A model generated the notes under the pieces. It was not told the origin of the DNA. It saw only the letters and a program-made list of their open reading frames with translations, and did no database searches. A stretch of DNA of 15,879 nucleotides. It comes from JAFKKF01 sp038323025. Its GTDB lineage: Bacteria; Pseudomonadota; Alphaproteobacteria; Rhizobiales; Kaistiaceae. The translations under genes and the position numbers were made by a program. The stretch covers positions 1 through 15,879 of the forward strand of contig JBBQGL010000101.1 of NCBI GenBank assembly GCA_038323025.1. Reading direction: 5' to 3'. Shown one piece after another: positions 8,393 to 15,015 of the stretch (within the stretch, counting starts at the first letter, position 1; every line of letters starts with the position of its first letter).

Positions 8393-9705
8393 GTGCCCGT
8401 TTCTTCGCCCAGGAAAAGCCGATCGCCTACAAGGGCCCCAAGGCGACCGACGGTCCCGCCTTCCGCTGGTACGACCCCGACAAGCAGGTCCTTGGCAAGC
8501 GCATGGAGGACCAGCTCCGCTACGCCGTCTGCTACTGGCATTCGTTCACCTGGCCGGGCGGCGATCCCTTCGGCGGCGAGACCTTCAACCGCCCGTGGAT
8601 GCACACCGCCGATCCCATGGAAGGCGCGCGCCAGAAGGCCGATGTCGCCTTCGAGATGTTCCGCCTCCTCGGCGTCCCGTTCTTCACCTTCCACGACCGT
8701 GACATCGCCCCCGAGGGAGCCACCCTCAACGAGTCGAACCGGAACGTCCGCGAGATCGGCGAGCTTTTCGCGCGGAAAATGGAGAAGGCGAAGGTCAAGC
8801 TCCTCTGGGGAACCGCCAACCTCTTCTCCAACCGCCGCTTCATGGCGGGCGCGGCGACCAATCCCGACCCGGAGGTCTTCGCCTATGCCGCGGCCCAGGT
8901 GAAGAACGCCCTCGACCTGACCCATGAGCTCGGCGGCGCCAACTACGTGCTCTGGGGCGGGCGCGAAGGCTACGAGACCCTGTTCAACACCGACATCAAG
9001 CGCGAGCTCGACCAGCTCGGACGCTTCCTCACCATGGTGGTTGAGCACAAGCAGAAGATCGGCTTCAAGGGCACGATCCTGATCGAGCCGAAGCCGAAGG
9101 AGCCGACCAAGCACCAGTACGACTACGACGTCGGCACGATCTTCGGCATGCTCAAGGCCTTCGGCCTGGAAAAGCAGGTCAAGATCAACATCGAGCAGAA
9201 CCACGCCATCCTCGCCGGCCACAGCTTCGAGCACGAGATCGCGCTCGCCGGCGCGCTCGGCATTTTCGGCTCGCTCGACCTCAACCGCGGCGACTACCTG
9301 CTCGGCTGGGACACGGACCAGTTCGCCATGAACGTCACCGAGCTGGCGATGGCCTGCTACTACATCATCAAGGCGGGCGGCTTCACCACCGGCGGCATGA
9401 ACTTCGATGCCAAGATCCGCCGCCAGTCGATCGATCCGGACGATCTGCTCATCGCCCATGCCGGCTCGATGGACGCCGGCGCCCGCGGCCTGCTCATCGC
9501 CGAGAAGATCATCAAGGACGGCAAGCTCGATGCCTTCGTCGAGGACCGCTACGCGGGATGGAAAGGCAAGGAAGGCAAGGCCATTCTCGCCGGCAAGCGG
9601 TCGCTGGACGACCTCTCCGAGTACGTGCTCAATCGCAAGCTCGAGCCGCAGCCGAAGAGCGGCAAGCAGGAAATTCTCGAACGGCTGATCAACGATTATC
9701 TCTAG
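8389..9705 (+). CDS. xylA: Xylose isomerase
   Basis: 438 residues, a class II-length XylA that interconverts D-xylose and D-xylulose using two divalent metals. The catalytic pair is seen in FTFHDRDIAPEG (His102, Asp105). Metal ligands are in place: Glu233 and Lys235 in LIEPKPKEPT, Glu269 and His272 in IEQNHAILAGH, Asp297 in SLDLNRGD, Asp308 and Asp310 in GWDTDQF, and Asp340 in GGMNFDAK. The WGGREGYE signature is at 189-196. The ATG overlaps the xylB stop by ATGA and follows a strong AGGAGG at 8374-8379, which settles the start. A longer frame entering from inside xylB is ignored because its upstream part is a shadow of xylB. No residue needed for activity is missing. Confidence 0.98.
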   Translation: MSARFFAQEKPIAYKGPKATDGPAFRWYDPDKQVLGKRMEDQLRYAVCYWHSFTWPGGDPFGGETFNRPWMHTADPMEGARQKADVAFEMFRLLGVPFFTFHDRDIAPEGATLNESNRNVREIGELFARKMEKAKVKLLWGTANLFSNRRFMAGAATNPDPEVFAYAAAQVKNALDLTHELGGANYVLWGGREGYETLFNTDIKRELDQLGRFLTMVVEHKQKIGFKGTILIEPKPKEPTKHQYDYDVGTIFGMLKAFGLEKQVKINIEQNHAILAGHSFEHEIALAGALGIFGSLDLNRGDYLLGWDTDQFAMNVTELAMACYYIIKAGGFTTGGMNFDAKIRRQSIDPDDLLIAHAGSMDAGARGLLIAEKIIKDGKLDAFVEDRYAGWKGKEGKAILAGKRSLDDLSEYVLNRKLEPQPKSGKQEILERLINDYL

Positions 9706-9757
9706 ACGGACTTTGGTCGAACGGCTCAATCGACGCCGAAAAATATCAGGGGGAAAC
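9706..9757 (+). other. Short xylA-epimerase spacer with strong ribosome binding site
   Basis: This 52-bp gap has a weak GTCGA/TCGAC dyad (9716-9720 and 9730-9734) and a purine-rich AGGGGGAAAC immediately before the ATG at 9758. The ribosome site decides the downstream start over a GTG at 9713. No separate promoter is visible, so read-through from xylBA is likely. Confidence 0.5.
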
Positions 9758-10813
9758 ATGAAGACGATGAAGGGGCCGGGCATCCTGCTCGCCCAGTTCG
9801 CTGGTGATACGGCGCCGTACAATTCGCTGAAGGGCATGGCCAAGTGGGCGGCCGGGTATGGCTACAAGGGCATCCAGATCCCGACCTGGGACGGCCGCCT
9901 GTTCGACCTGAAGAAAGCCGCCACCAGCAAGACCTACTGCGATGAGGTGAAGGGCATCGTCGCCGAGCACGGCCTCGAGGTTACCGAGCTGTCGACGCAT
10001 CTCCAGGGTCAGCTTGTCGCCGTCAATCCGGTCTACGATACCGGTTTCGATGGCTTTGCCCCGCCGGAGTACCGCGGCAATCCGAAGGCCCGCACCAAGT
10101 GGGCCATCGACCAGGTCAAGATGGGCGCCAAGGCCTGCCGCAATCTCGGCCTCAACACCATGGTAACGTTCTCTGGCGCCTTCGCCTGGCCCTTCCTCTA
10201 TCCGTTTCCGCAGCGGCCGCCCGGGCTGATTGAAACGGCCTTCGACGAGCTGGCGAAGCGCTGGCACCCGATCTTCGACTATTGCGACGAGCAGGGGGTC
10301 GACGTCGGCTTCGAACTGCACCCAACCGAGGATCTCTTCGACGGCGTCACCTTCGAGATGCTGCTCGAGCGGGTGAAGAACCACCCGCGCTGCGGCATCA
10401 ACTACGACCCGTCGCACTTCGTCCTGCAGTGCCTCGACTACCTCGAGTTCATCGACTTCTATCACGAGCGGATTTTTGCCTTCCACGTGAAGGATGCCGA
10501 GTTCAATCCGACCGGCAAGCAGGGCGTCTACAGCGGCTACCAGTCCTGGATGAAGCGCGCCGGCCGCTTCCGCTCGCTCGGCGACGGCCAGGTCGATTTC
10601 AAGGGCATCTTCTCGAAGCTCGCCGAATACGACTACGACCGCTGGGCGGTGCTGGAATGGGAATGCGCCCTGAAGCATCCGGAAGACGGCGCGCGCGAAG
10701 GCGCCGAGTTCATCAAGGCGCACATCATCCGGGTCACCGAGCGCGCCTTTGACGATTTCGCCGACGCCGGAACCGACCTTAAGGCCAACAAGAAGATGCT
10801 CGGCATCGCGTAG
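9758..10813 (+). CDS. Sugar phosphate isomerase/epimerase, xylose-isomerase-like TIM barrel
   Basis: 351 residues of the AP_endonuc_2/xylose-isomerase-like TIM-barrel superfamily. Likely metal ligands are Glu186 (GFELHPTE), Asp217 (NYDPSHFVLQ), His243 (FAFHVKDAEFN) and Glu300 (AVLEWECALKHP), spaced as expected for such epimerases. The family acts on keto- or aldo-sugars, inosose-type polyols or 3-keto-sugars; the exact substrate cannot be read from sequence. The frame is open to a GTG at 9713, but ATG at 9758 has a strong GGGGGAAAC site and gives a conventional N-terminus. It lies 52 bp after xylA and 11 bp before the oxidoreductase, indicating one operon. I infer a joint role with that oxidoreductase in converting an unidentified sugar. 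There is no signal peptide. Confidence 0.88.
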   Translation: MKTMKGPGILLAQFAGDTAPYNSLKGMAKWAAGYGYKGIQIPTWDGRLFDLKKAATSKTYCDEVKGIVAEHGLEVTELSTHLQGQLVAVNPVYDTGFDGFAPPEYRGNPKARTKWAIDQVKMGAKACRNLGLNTMVTFSGAFAWPFLYPFPQRPPGLIETAFDELAKRWHPIFDYCDEQGVDVGFELHPTEDLFDGVTFEMLLERVKNHPRCGINYDPSHFVLQCLDYLEFIDFYHERIFAFHVKDAEFNPTGKQGVYSGYQSWMKRAGRFRSLGDGQVDFKGIFSKLAEYDYDRWAVLEWECALKHPEDGAREGAEFIKAHIIRVTERAFDDFADAGTDLKANKKMLGIA

Positions 10814-10824
10814 GGGAGACGACA

Positions 10825-11991
10825 ATGGTCACGGGACGCAGCGACGCCGCTCAAGGGCGCCGCATTCGCTACGGCATGGTCGGCGGCGGGCAGGGCGCCT
10901 TCATCGGCGCCGTGCATCGCCTGGCGGCGCGCATGGACGACCAGTACGAGCTGGTCGCCGGCGCGCTCTCCGCCGACCGGAAGCGGGCGCTCGCCTCGGC
11001 GGCGGAACTCGGCCTCGACCCGGATCGCTCCTACGGCACCTACCAGGAAATGGCGGAGGCCGAGGCCGCCCGCGCCGACGGCATCGAGGCGGTCTCGATC
11101 GTCACGCCCAACCACATGCATGCGCCGATCGCGACGGCGTTCCTCAACGCCGGCATCCACGTGATCTGCGACAAGCCGTTGTCGCTGACCACGGCGGAAG
11201 CCCGCGACCTGGTGAAGCTGACGAAGAAGACCGGCAAGATCTTTGCGGTTACCCACAACTACACGGGCTATCCGATGGTGCGTCAGGCGCGCGCCATGAT
11301 CGCCGCCGGCGAAATCGGCGACCTGCGCATCGTCCAGGCCGAGTACGCGCAGGACTGGCTGACCGAGCCGCTGGAGAAGACCGGCCAGAAGCAGGCCTCA
11401 TGGCGCACCGACCCGAAGCGCTCCGGCGCCGGCGCCCTCGGCGACATCGGCACCCATGCCTACAACCTCGCCTGCTTCGTCACCGGGCTGAAGCTCGACT
11501 CGCTGCTCGCCGACGTCACCAGCTTCGTCAAGGGCCGTCGCAACGACGACAACAACAACATCCTTCTGCGCTGGAAGGGCGGCGCCAAGGGCATGCTCTG
11601 GGCGAGCCAGGTGGCGCCCGGCAACGAGAACGCCGTCATGCTCCGCGTTTACGGCACCAAGGGCGGCCTTGAATGGCGGCAGGAGGATCCGAACTACCTG
11701 TGGTTCTCCCAGCTCGGCCAGACGCCGCGCCTGATCACGCGCGGCGGCGCCGGCTCCGGCCCGGAGGCCGGCCGCGTCACCCGCGTCCCCTCGGGTCATC
11801 CCGAGGGCTACCTGGAAGGCTTCGCCAACATCTACAGCGAGATCGCGCGCGCCATTCGCGCCGCCCGCGAAGGCAAGAAGCCCGACCCGGCCGTCGTCTA
11901 CCCGACGGTCGAGGATGGGCTTGTCGGCATGGAGTTCGTCGAGGCCGCGCTCGCTTCGAGCAAGGCCGGGGGCGTCTGGACGAAGGTGTAG
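10825..11991 (+). CDS. Gfo/Idh/MocA family NAD(P)-dependent oxidoreductase
   Basis: 388 residues. An N-terminal Rossmann fold begins with IRYGMVGGGQGAFIG (14-28), a GxGxxG variant. VTPNHMHAPIA (93-103) and CDKPLS (115-120, with the conserved Lys117) are family landmarks, and GDIGTHAYNL places Asp207 and His211 in the catalytic site. The C-terminal half is the usual beta-sheet domain. These enzymes oxidise or reduce a hydroxyl of a sugar, inositol or glycoside. ATG at 10825 follows GGGGAG, 11 bp after the preceding gene, so the pair is almost certainly co-transcribed. It is the last gene of the xyl-like operon. The family is secure and the substrate unknown; 3-keto-sugar chemistry is possible because such dehydrogenases are often paired with TIM-barrel partners. 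Confidence 0.92.
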   Translation: MVTGRSDAAQGRRIRYGMVGGGQGAFIGAVHRLAARMDDQYELVAGALSADRKRALASAAELGLDPDRSYGTYQEMAEAEAARADGIEAVSIVTPNHMHAPIATAFLNAGIHVICDKPLSLTTAEARDLVKLTKKTGKIFAVTHNYTGYPMVRQARAMIAAGEIGDLRIVQAEYAQDWLTEPLEKTGQKQASWRTDPKRSGAGALGDIGTHAYNLACFVTGLKLDSLLADVTSFVKGRRNDDNNNILLRWKGGAKGMLWASQVAPGNENAVMLRVYGTKGGLEWRQEDPNYLWFSQLGQTPRLITRGGAGSGPEAGRVTRVPSGHPEGYLEGFANIYSEIARAIRAAREGKKPDPAVVYPTVEDGLVGMEFVEAALASSKAGGVWTKV

Positions 11992-12000
11992 TCCTTAAGC

Positions 12001-12160
12001 GCGTGGTTCGAGGCTCGCCGCGCCGCGGCGAGCACCTCACCATGGCTATGGGGTGATTTGTCGCTTCCTGTCCGATGCTGCTCGACCTCGCGTTCGGGCA
12101 AACCCCAAGCCCGCCATGGTGAGGTGCTCGCAGGCTAAGCCTGCGAGCCTCGAACCACGC
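12001..12160. repeat. Head-to-head pair of palindromic intergenic repeat units (REP/BIME-like)
   Basis: Two inverted copies of one element lie between converging genes. The left unit (12001-12045) reads GCGTGGTTCGAG, then a 21-base hairpin (12013-12033, 10-bp stem), then ACCTCACCATGG. The right unit (12114-12160), read on the minus strand, has exactly the same flanks around a different hairpin (10-bp stem, 3-base loop). The flanks are conserved while the stem sequences differ, which is what compensatory change in a mobile or multi-copy palindrome looks like. Weaker similarity continues outward and inward, so the true units may be 60-70 bp. The whole could fold into one large cruciform and may also end transcription from both sides. 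Confidence 0.85.
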
Positions 12161-12167
12161 ACAAGGG

Positions 12168-12635
12168 CTACTGCCCGAAGATGGCCTTCCGCCGCGCCAA
12201 ACTCTCCGCCGGCCACAGCTTCTTCGAGTCGTAGTAGGCCTCGAAGGCCGGCACGCCGGGGGGAAGGGTGACCCAGGGAAGCTTCGAGCGCGTGTAGATG
12301 TGCACGTCCGGCGTGAGCGTCGACGGCTGCTCCAGCGTTCCGATCCGGACGAACGCGATTTTCTCGTTGCCGCCGTAATGGCTCCACAGCGCCACCTCGC
12401 AGGTCGGGCAGCGATGGATTTCGTGCGGCCGGCCGCTGTCGGTCGGCACGCGGATTCCGCGCGTCGCGCCGGAAAGGAGCCGCACCCGATCGCGCTCGAT
12501 GAGGGCGTTGAGGACAAAGGCGCTCCCGGTCTGGCGCTGGCAGTCGCGACAGTGGCAGCAATGGACGAACATCGGCTGGGAGCCGAGGCTGTAGTGGATC
12601 GCCCCGCAGGCGCAACGACCCTGCAGTTCCGGCAT
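12168..12635 (-). CDS. GFA family (glutathione-dependent formaldehyde-activating-like) zinc protein
   Basis: 155 residues with the full CENP-V/GFA cysteine set: GRCACG (Cys8, Cys10), CHCRDC (Cys27, Cys29, Cys32) and CPTC (Cys76, Cys79). These bind structural and catalytic-type zinc in the Mss4-like fold. The C-terminal part (DVHIYTRSKLPWV, FEAYYDSKKLWP) is also typical. The founding member, Gfa, was linked to S-hydroxymethylglutathione formation from formaldehyde, but most small homologues have no proven activity, so a detoxification role is only possible. The ATG at 12635 has a GGGAGGAAG ribosome site directly upstream. It is divergent from the ArsR gene across 167 bp and its stop touches the right end of the palindromic repeat. 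Confidence 0.9.
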   Translation of the reverse strand: MPELQGRCACGAIHYSLGSQPMFVHCCHCRDCQRQTGSAFVLNALIERDRVRLLSGATRGIRVPTDSGRPHEIHRCPTCEVALWSHYGGNEKIAFVRIGTLEQPSTLTPDVHIYTRSKLPWVTLPPGVPAFEAYYDSKKLWPAESLARRKAIFGQ

Positions 12636-12742
12636 GACTTCCTCCCGTTCGAGTGAAAACTACGAAAGTTCGTTGCGCTCTGCCAGCGCGGCCGCGCACC
12701 GGCCTTGTCCGGCAAGACGCTCGCCGATCGCCTTCACTGCTG

Positions 12743-12771
12743 TTGACAGCCGTCGTGCGGGCCATTAGATA
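12743..12771 (+). promoter_or_regulatory. Sigma-70-type promoter of the arsR-SRPBCC operon
   Basis: TTGACA (12743-12748), a perfect -35 box, and TAGATA (12766-12771) are spaced by 17 bp. The -10 box runs into the left end of the palindrome at 12769-12800, so a protein bound there would block the polymerase. Transcription would start near 12778, leaving a very short leader of about 25 nt. Confidence 0.7.
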
Positions 12772-12800
12772 ACCTGAATGTTATATAACATACAGGTTAT
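12769..12800. promoter_or_regulatory. 32-bp near-perfect palindrome, probable ArsR-type operator
   Basis: Fifteen of 16 symmetric base pairs match; only 12777/12792 does not. The outer arms are ATAACCTG and CAGGTTAT, and the core TGTTATATAACA is itself perfectly symmetric. The element ends 2 bp before the ATG of the ArsR gene and overlaps the -10 box, which is the classic layout for autorepression. It also leaves no room for a ribosome binding site. Confidence 0.75.
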
Positions 12801-12802
12801 AA

Positions 12803-13177
12803 ATGTCCTCCCGCGGCATCCGTCTCGACACGACTTTCGCTGCGCTCGCCGATCCGACGCGGCGCGCAATCCTCGCCCGCCTGGCGCTGGGCGAGGCCTC
12901 GGTCAACGACCTGGCGAGGCCCTTCGCCATGAGCCAGCCGGCGATTTCCCGGCATCTCAAGGTGCTGGAGACCGCGGGCCTCATCTCGCGTGGCAGGGAC
13001 GGGCAGCGCCGCCCCTGCCGGCTTGAAGCCCGGCCGCTCGCCGACGCGGCGGGGTGGATCGAGGAATACCGCCGCTTCTGGGAGCCGAGCTTCAAGCGCC
13101 TCGATGCGCTCCTTGAAGAGATGCAGAGCGGGAAGACGAAGAAATCCAAAGCGAAGACGAAAGGAGAAACGAAATGA
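12803..13177 (+). CDS. ArsR/SmtB-family winged-helix transcriptional regulator
   Basis: 124 residues. LDTTFAALADPTRRAILARL (8-27) opens the fold, and the recognition-helix region AMSQPAISRHLKVLETAGLI (42-61) with the wing SRGRDGQRRPCRL (62-74) is typical of the ArsR subgroup that precedes SRPBCC/AHSA1 genes. The ELCVCDL metal site is absent and there is only one cysteine (Cys72), so classical arsenic or cadmium sensing is unlikely. The tail (110-124) is lysine-rich. The ATG at 12803 is chosen because it opens the conserved N-terminus; it has no Shine-Dalgarno sequence, and the adjacent palindrome fills the leader, so translation may start on a nearly leaderless message. The gene overlaps the next by ATGA. 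It probably represses its own operon and perhaps the divergent GFA gene. Confidence 0.93.
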   Translation: MSSRGIRLDTTFAALADPTRRAILARLALGEASVNDLARPFAMSQPAISRHLKVLETAGLISRGRDGQRRPCRLEARPLADAAGWIEEYRRFWEPSFKRLDALLEEMQSGKTKKSKAKTKGETK

Positions 13178-13671
13178 ACGTATCTGGCGAGTTCAGAATA
13201 AGGGCGCGTGGCGAGCGCGAGATCGAGATCGTCCGCGGCTTCGCAGCGCCGCGCGCACGGCTCTTCGAGGCGTGGACGCAGCCGCACTATCTTCGCCGCT
13301 GGCTCCTCGGGCCTGACGGCTGGTCGATGCCGGTGTGCGATATCGACCTCCGCGTCGGCGGCGCGTACCGCTATGTCTGGCGAAATGACGGCGACGGCAG
13401 GACCATGGGAATGGGCGGCATCTTCCGCGAGATCGCCGGGCCTGCCCGCATCGTGGCGACGGAGCGCTTCGACGAGCCCTGGTATCCGGGCGAAGCGTTG
13501 AACACGACGACCTTCGAGGAATCCGGCGGCACGACGGTGGTCACTATCATCACCAGCTTCACGACGCGCGACGCGCGCGACGGCGCTATGGCTTCCGGCA
13601 TGGAGAAGGGCGTCAGGCGGAGCTACGACCGGCTGGAAGACATCATCACGTCAGGGGCGACGGTCGGCTGA
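13174..13671 (+). CDS. SRPBCC (AHSA1/START-like) domain protein
   Basis: 165 residues forming one AHSA1-type SRPBCC domain. EIVRGFAAPRARLFEAWTQP (19-38), the WLLGPDGWSMPVCDIDLRVGG-like stretch that follows, and YRYVWRNDGDGR are standard landmarks, as are GIFREI and the C-terminal helix with GMEKGVRRSYDRLEDII. The fold makes a hydrophobic cavity for a small ligand; no reaction can be assigned. Translation is coupled to the ArsR gene by ATGA overlap, with AAGGAG just upstream. ArsR-SRPBCC pairs are widespread, and the partner may bind the same signal or act on it, which is inference. There is no signal peptide or membrane segment. Confidence 0.9.
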   Translation: MNVSGEFRIRARGEREIEIVRGFAAPRARLFEAWTQPHYLRRWLLGPDGWSMPVCDIDLRVGGAYRYVWRNDGDGRTMGMGGIFREIAGPARIVATERFDEPWYPGEALNTTTFEESGGTTVVTIITSFTTRDARDGAMASGMEKGVRRSYDRLEDIITSGATVG

Positions 13672-13865
13672 CGGGCAGCCAAACGCCCGAACTGCCTTCC
13701 ATTAAAGGCGCGGCTCGCGGTGCGGGCCCGCCACTCACGCAGGCTCCCCGCCACGAGGAGGTGGCAGAACCGGTGGCCTGGCGAAGGGAGCCGGACGATG
13801 AACCGCACTTGACCTTCGCTACAACCTCGCCTCCCATGCCGTTGGCCAACAATAACCGGGGGGAA
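13672..13865 (+). other. Intergenic region upstream of the ketose 3-epimerase-like gene
   Basis: The 194-bp gap begins with two overlapping short hairpins: GGCTG-CAGCC (13666-13680) and CGGGC-GCCCG (13672-13689), neither with a T-tract. CTTGAC at 13808-13813 matches the rhizobial -35 consensus, but the sequence 17 bp on (CTCCCA) is a poor -10. GGGGGG lies just before the start at 13866. No gene is seen. Confidence 0.45.
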
Positions 13866-15005
13866 ATGCGCGTGAAAATCGGCTTCGACATGATGCTTTG
13901 GACGACGCACGTCACCGAAGCCCATCGCCACATCCTGGAGGACATCAAGCGGACCGGCTACCACGGCGTCGAGATCCCGATCTTCGAAGGCACGCCGGAA
14001 TATTTCACCGGGCTCGGCCGGCTGCTCGACGACGTCGGCCTCGAGCGCACCGGCATCACGGTCATCGGCGGCCTGGACCAGAACCCGCTGTCGGAGAACC
14101 CCGAGGACCGCAAGCGCGGCAAGGAATACCTGACCTGGGTCCTCGACTGTTGCGCCGCCATGGGCGCGAAGATCGTCGGCGGGCCGATGCACTCCACCCT
14201 CGGCCATTTCTCCGGCAACCCGCCGACCGAAGCCGAACGCGAGCGCGCCCGCGAGTTCCATCGCGAGGTCGGCGATATCGCGGCGGCGCGCGGCGTGCGG
14301 CTTGCGCTGGAGGCGATCAACCGCTTCGAGTGCTACTTCGCCAACACCATGGACGACCTCGGCAGATACGTCGCCTCCGTCGGCCATCCCGCCATCCAGG
14401 CGATGTACGATACGTTCCACGCCAATATCGAGGAGGCCGATCCCGTCGGCGCCTTCACCCGCAACGCCGGGCACGTCATCCACGTCCACATTTCCGAGAA
14501 CGATCGTGGCGTTCCGGGGCGCGGTCACGTCCCCTGGGCCGCCACCTACAAGGCGATCCGCGATTCCGGCTATGACGGCTGGCTGACCATCGAAGCGTTC
14601 GGCAGGTCACTGCCGGCGCTCGGAGCTGCGACCAAGATCTGGCGCGACCTGTCGGAAGGGCCGGAGGCGGTTTACCGGGATGGCTATCGCAATATCCGCG
14701 AAGGTTGGGATGCGGCCGGGCGCAAGGCGACGCCGGCCAGGCCCAAACGGAAGGCTGCAGCGAAGGTCAAGCAGCCGGCCGCGACGCGGAAAGCCGCCGC
14801 CGTGAAGAAACCCGCGGCAAAGGCGCCGGCGAGGCCAAAACGGCCGGCGGCGAAGAAGCCTGCGGTTTCGAAGCGGGCGAAGCCCGCTCCCCGCCGGAAG
14901 CCGTCGGCGGCGATTGCCGCCCGCCGGCTGGCGAAACCCGCGCGGCGGCGAACCACGCCTCAGCGCCCGGCGCGCGGCGGCCGGCCGGCCAAGCCGAAGC
15001 GCTGA
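13866..15005 (+). CDS. Ketose 3-epimerase-like (D-tagatose/D-psicose 3-epimerase family) TIM barrel with histone-H1-like basic tail
   Basis: 379 residues. Residues 1-285 form a xylose-isomerase-like TIM barrel. Its motifs follow the D-tagatose/D-psicose 3-epimerase pattern: Glu149 in LALEAINRFE, Asp182 and His185 in YDTFHANIEE, His208 with Arg214 in HISENDRGVPGRGHVPW, and Glu243 in TIEAFG. These match the four metal ligands of that family in order and spacing. Such enzymes invert C3 of free ketoses. Residues 286-379 are a Lys/Arg/Ala/Pro tail with 36 basic and no acidic residues, foreign to the family's usual length of about 290. The start at 13866 follows GGGGGGAA; GTG at 13872 is equally credible and better spaced from it. 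A frame open to 13761 is not family-like. The gene converges on the lipoprotein 10 bp away. Substrate is unproven. Confidence 0.87.
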   Translation: MRVKIGFDMMLWTTHVTEAHRHILEDIKRTGYHGVEIPIFEGTPEYFTGLGRLLDDVGLERTGITVIGGLDQNPLSENPEDRKRGKEYLTWVLDCCAAMGAKIVGGPMHSTLGHFSGNPPTEAERERAREFHREVGDIAAARGVRLALEAINRFECYFANTMDDLGRYVASVGHPAIQAMYDTFHANIEEADPVGAFTRNAGHVIHVHISENDRGVPGRGHVPWAATYKAIRDSGYDGWLTIEAFGRSLPALGAATKIWRDLSEGPEAVYRDGYRNIREGWDAAGRKATPARPKRKAAAKVKQPAATRKAAAVKKPAAKAPARPKRPAAKKPAVSKRAKPAPRRKPSAAIAARRLAKPARRRTTPQRPARGGRPAKPKR

Positions 15006-15015
15006 TCGCCCGGAC

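Noticed and set aside
6895..9705. A 936-codon plus-strand frame running through xylB and ending as XylA, which looks like a large fusion protein.
   Set aside because: The part before 8389 is an Arg/Gly/Pro-rich shadow in another frame of the intact xylB, and xylA has its own ATG with AGGAGG. High GC simply removes stops.
8359..9843. Long minus-strand frames over xylA and the following epimerase-like gene (8359-9843 and 9746-10825).
   Set aside because: Both mirror well-defined plus-strand genes and have no family-like sequence.
12001..12160. The inverted repeats considered as ends of an insertion sequence.
   Set aside because: Only about 68 bp lie between the arms, no transposase is encoded, and there is no flanking target duplication that I can see.
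12046..12765. Minus-strand frame of 239 codons across the GFA gene and its upstream region.
   Set aside because: It is in a different frame from the GFA protein with its conserved cysteines and would cross the divergent promoter region; the product is Arg-rich shadow.
14684..14956. Minus-strand frame with Phe/Ala/Gly-rich repeats antisense to the epimerase tail, resembling a repetitive membrane protein.
   Set aside because: It is the complement of the Lys/Pro/Ala codons of the tail; the plus frame is continuous with a real enzyme.
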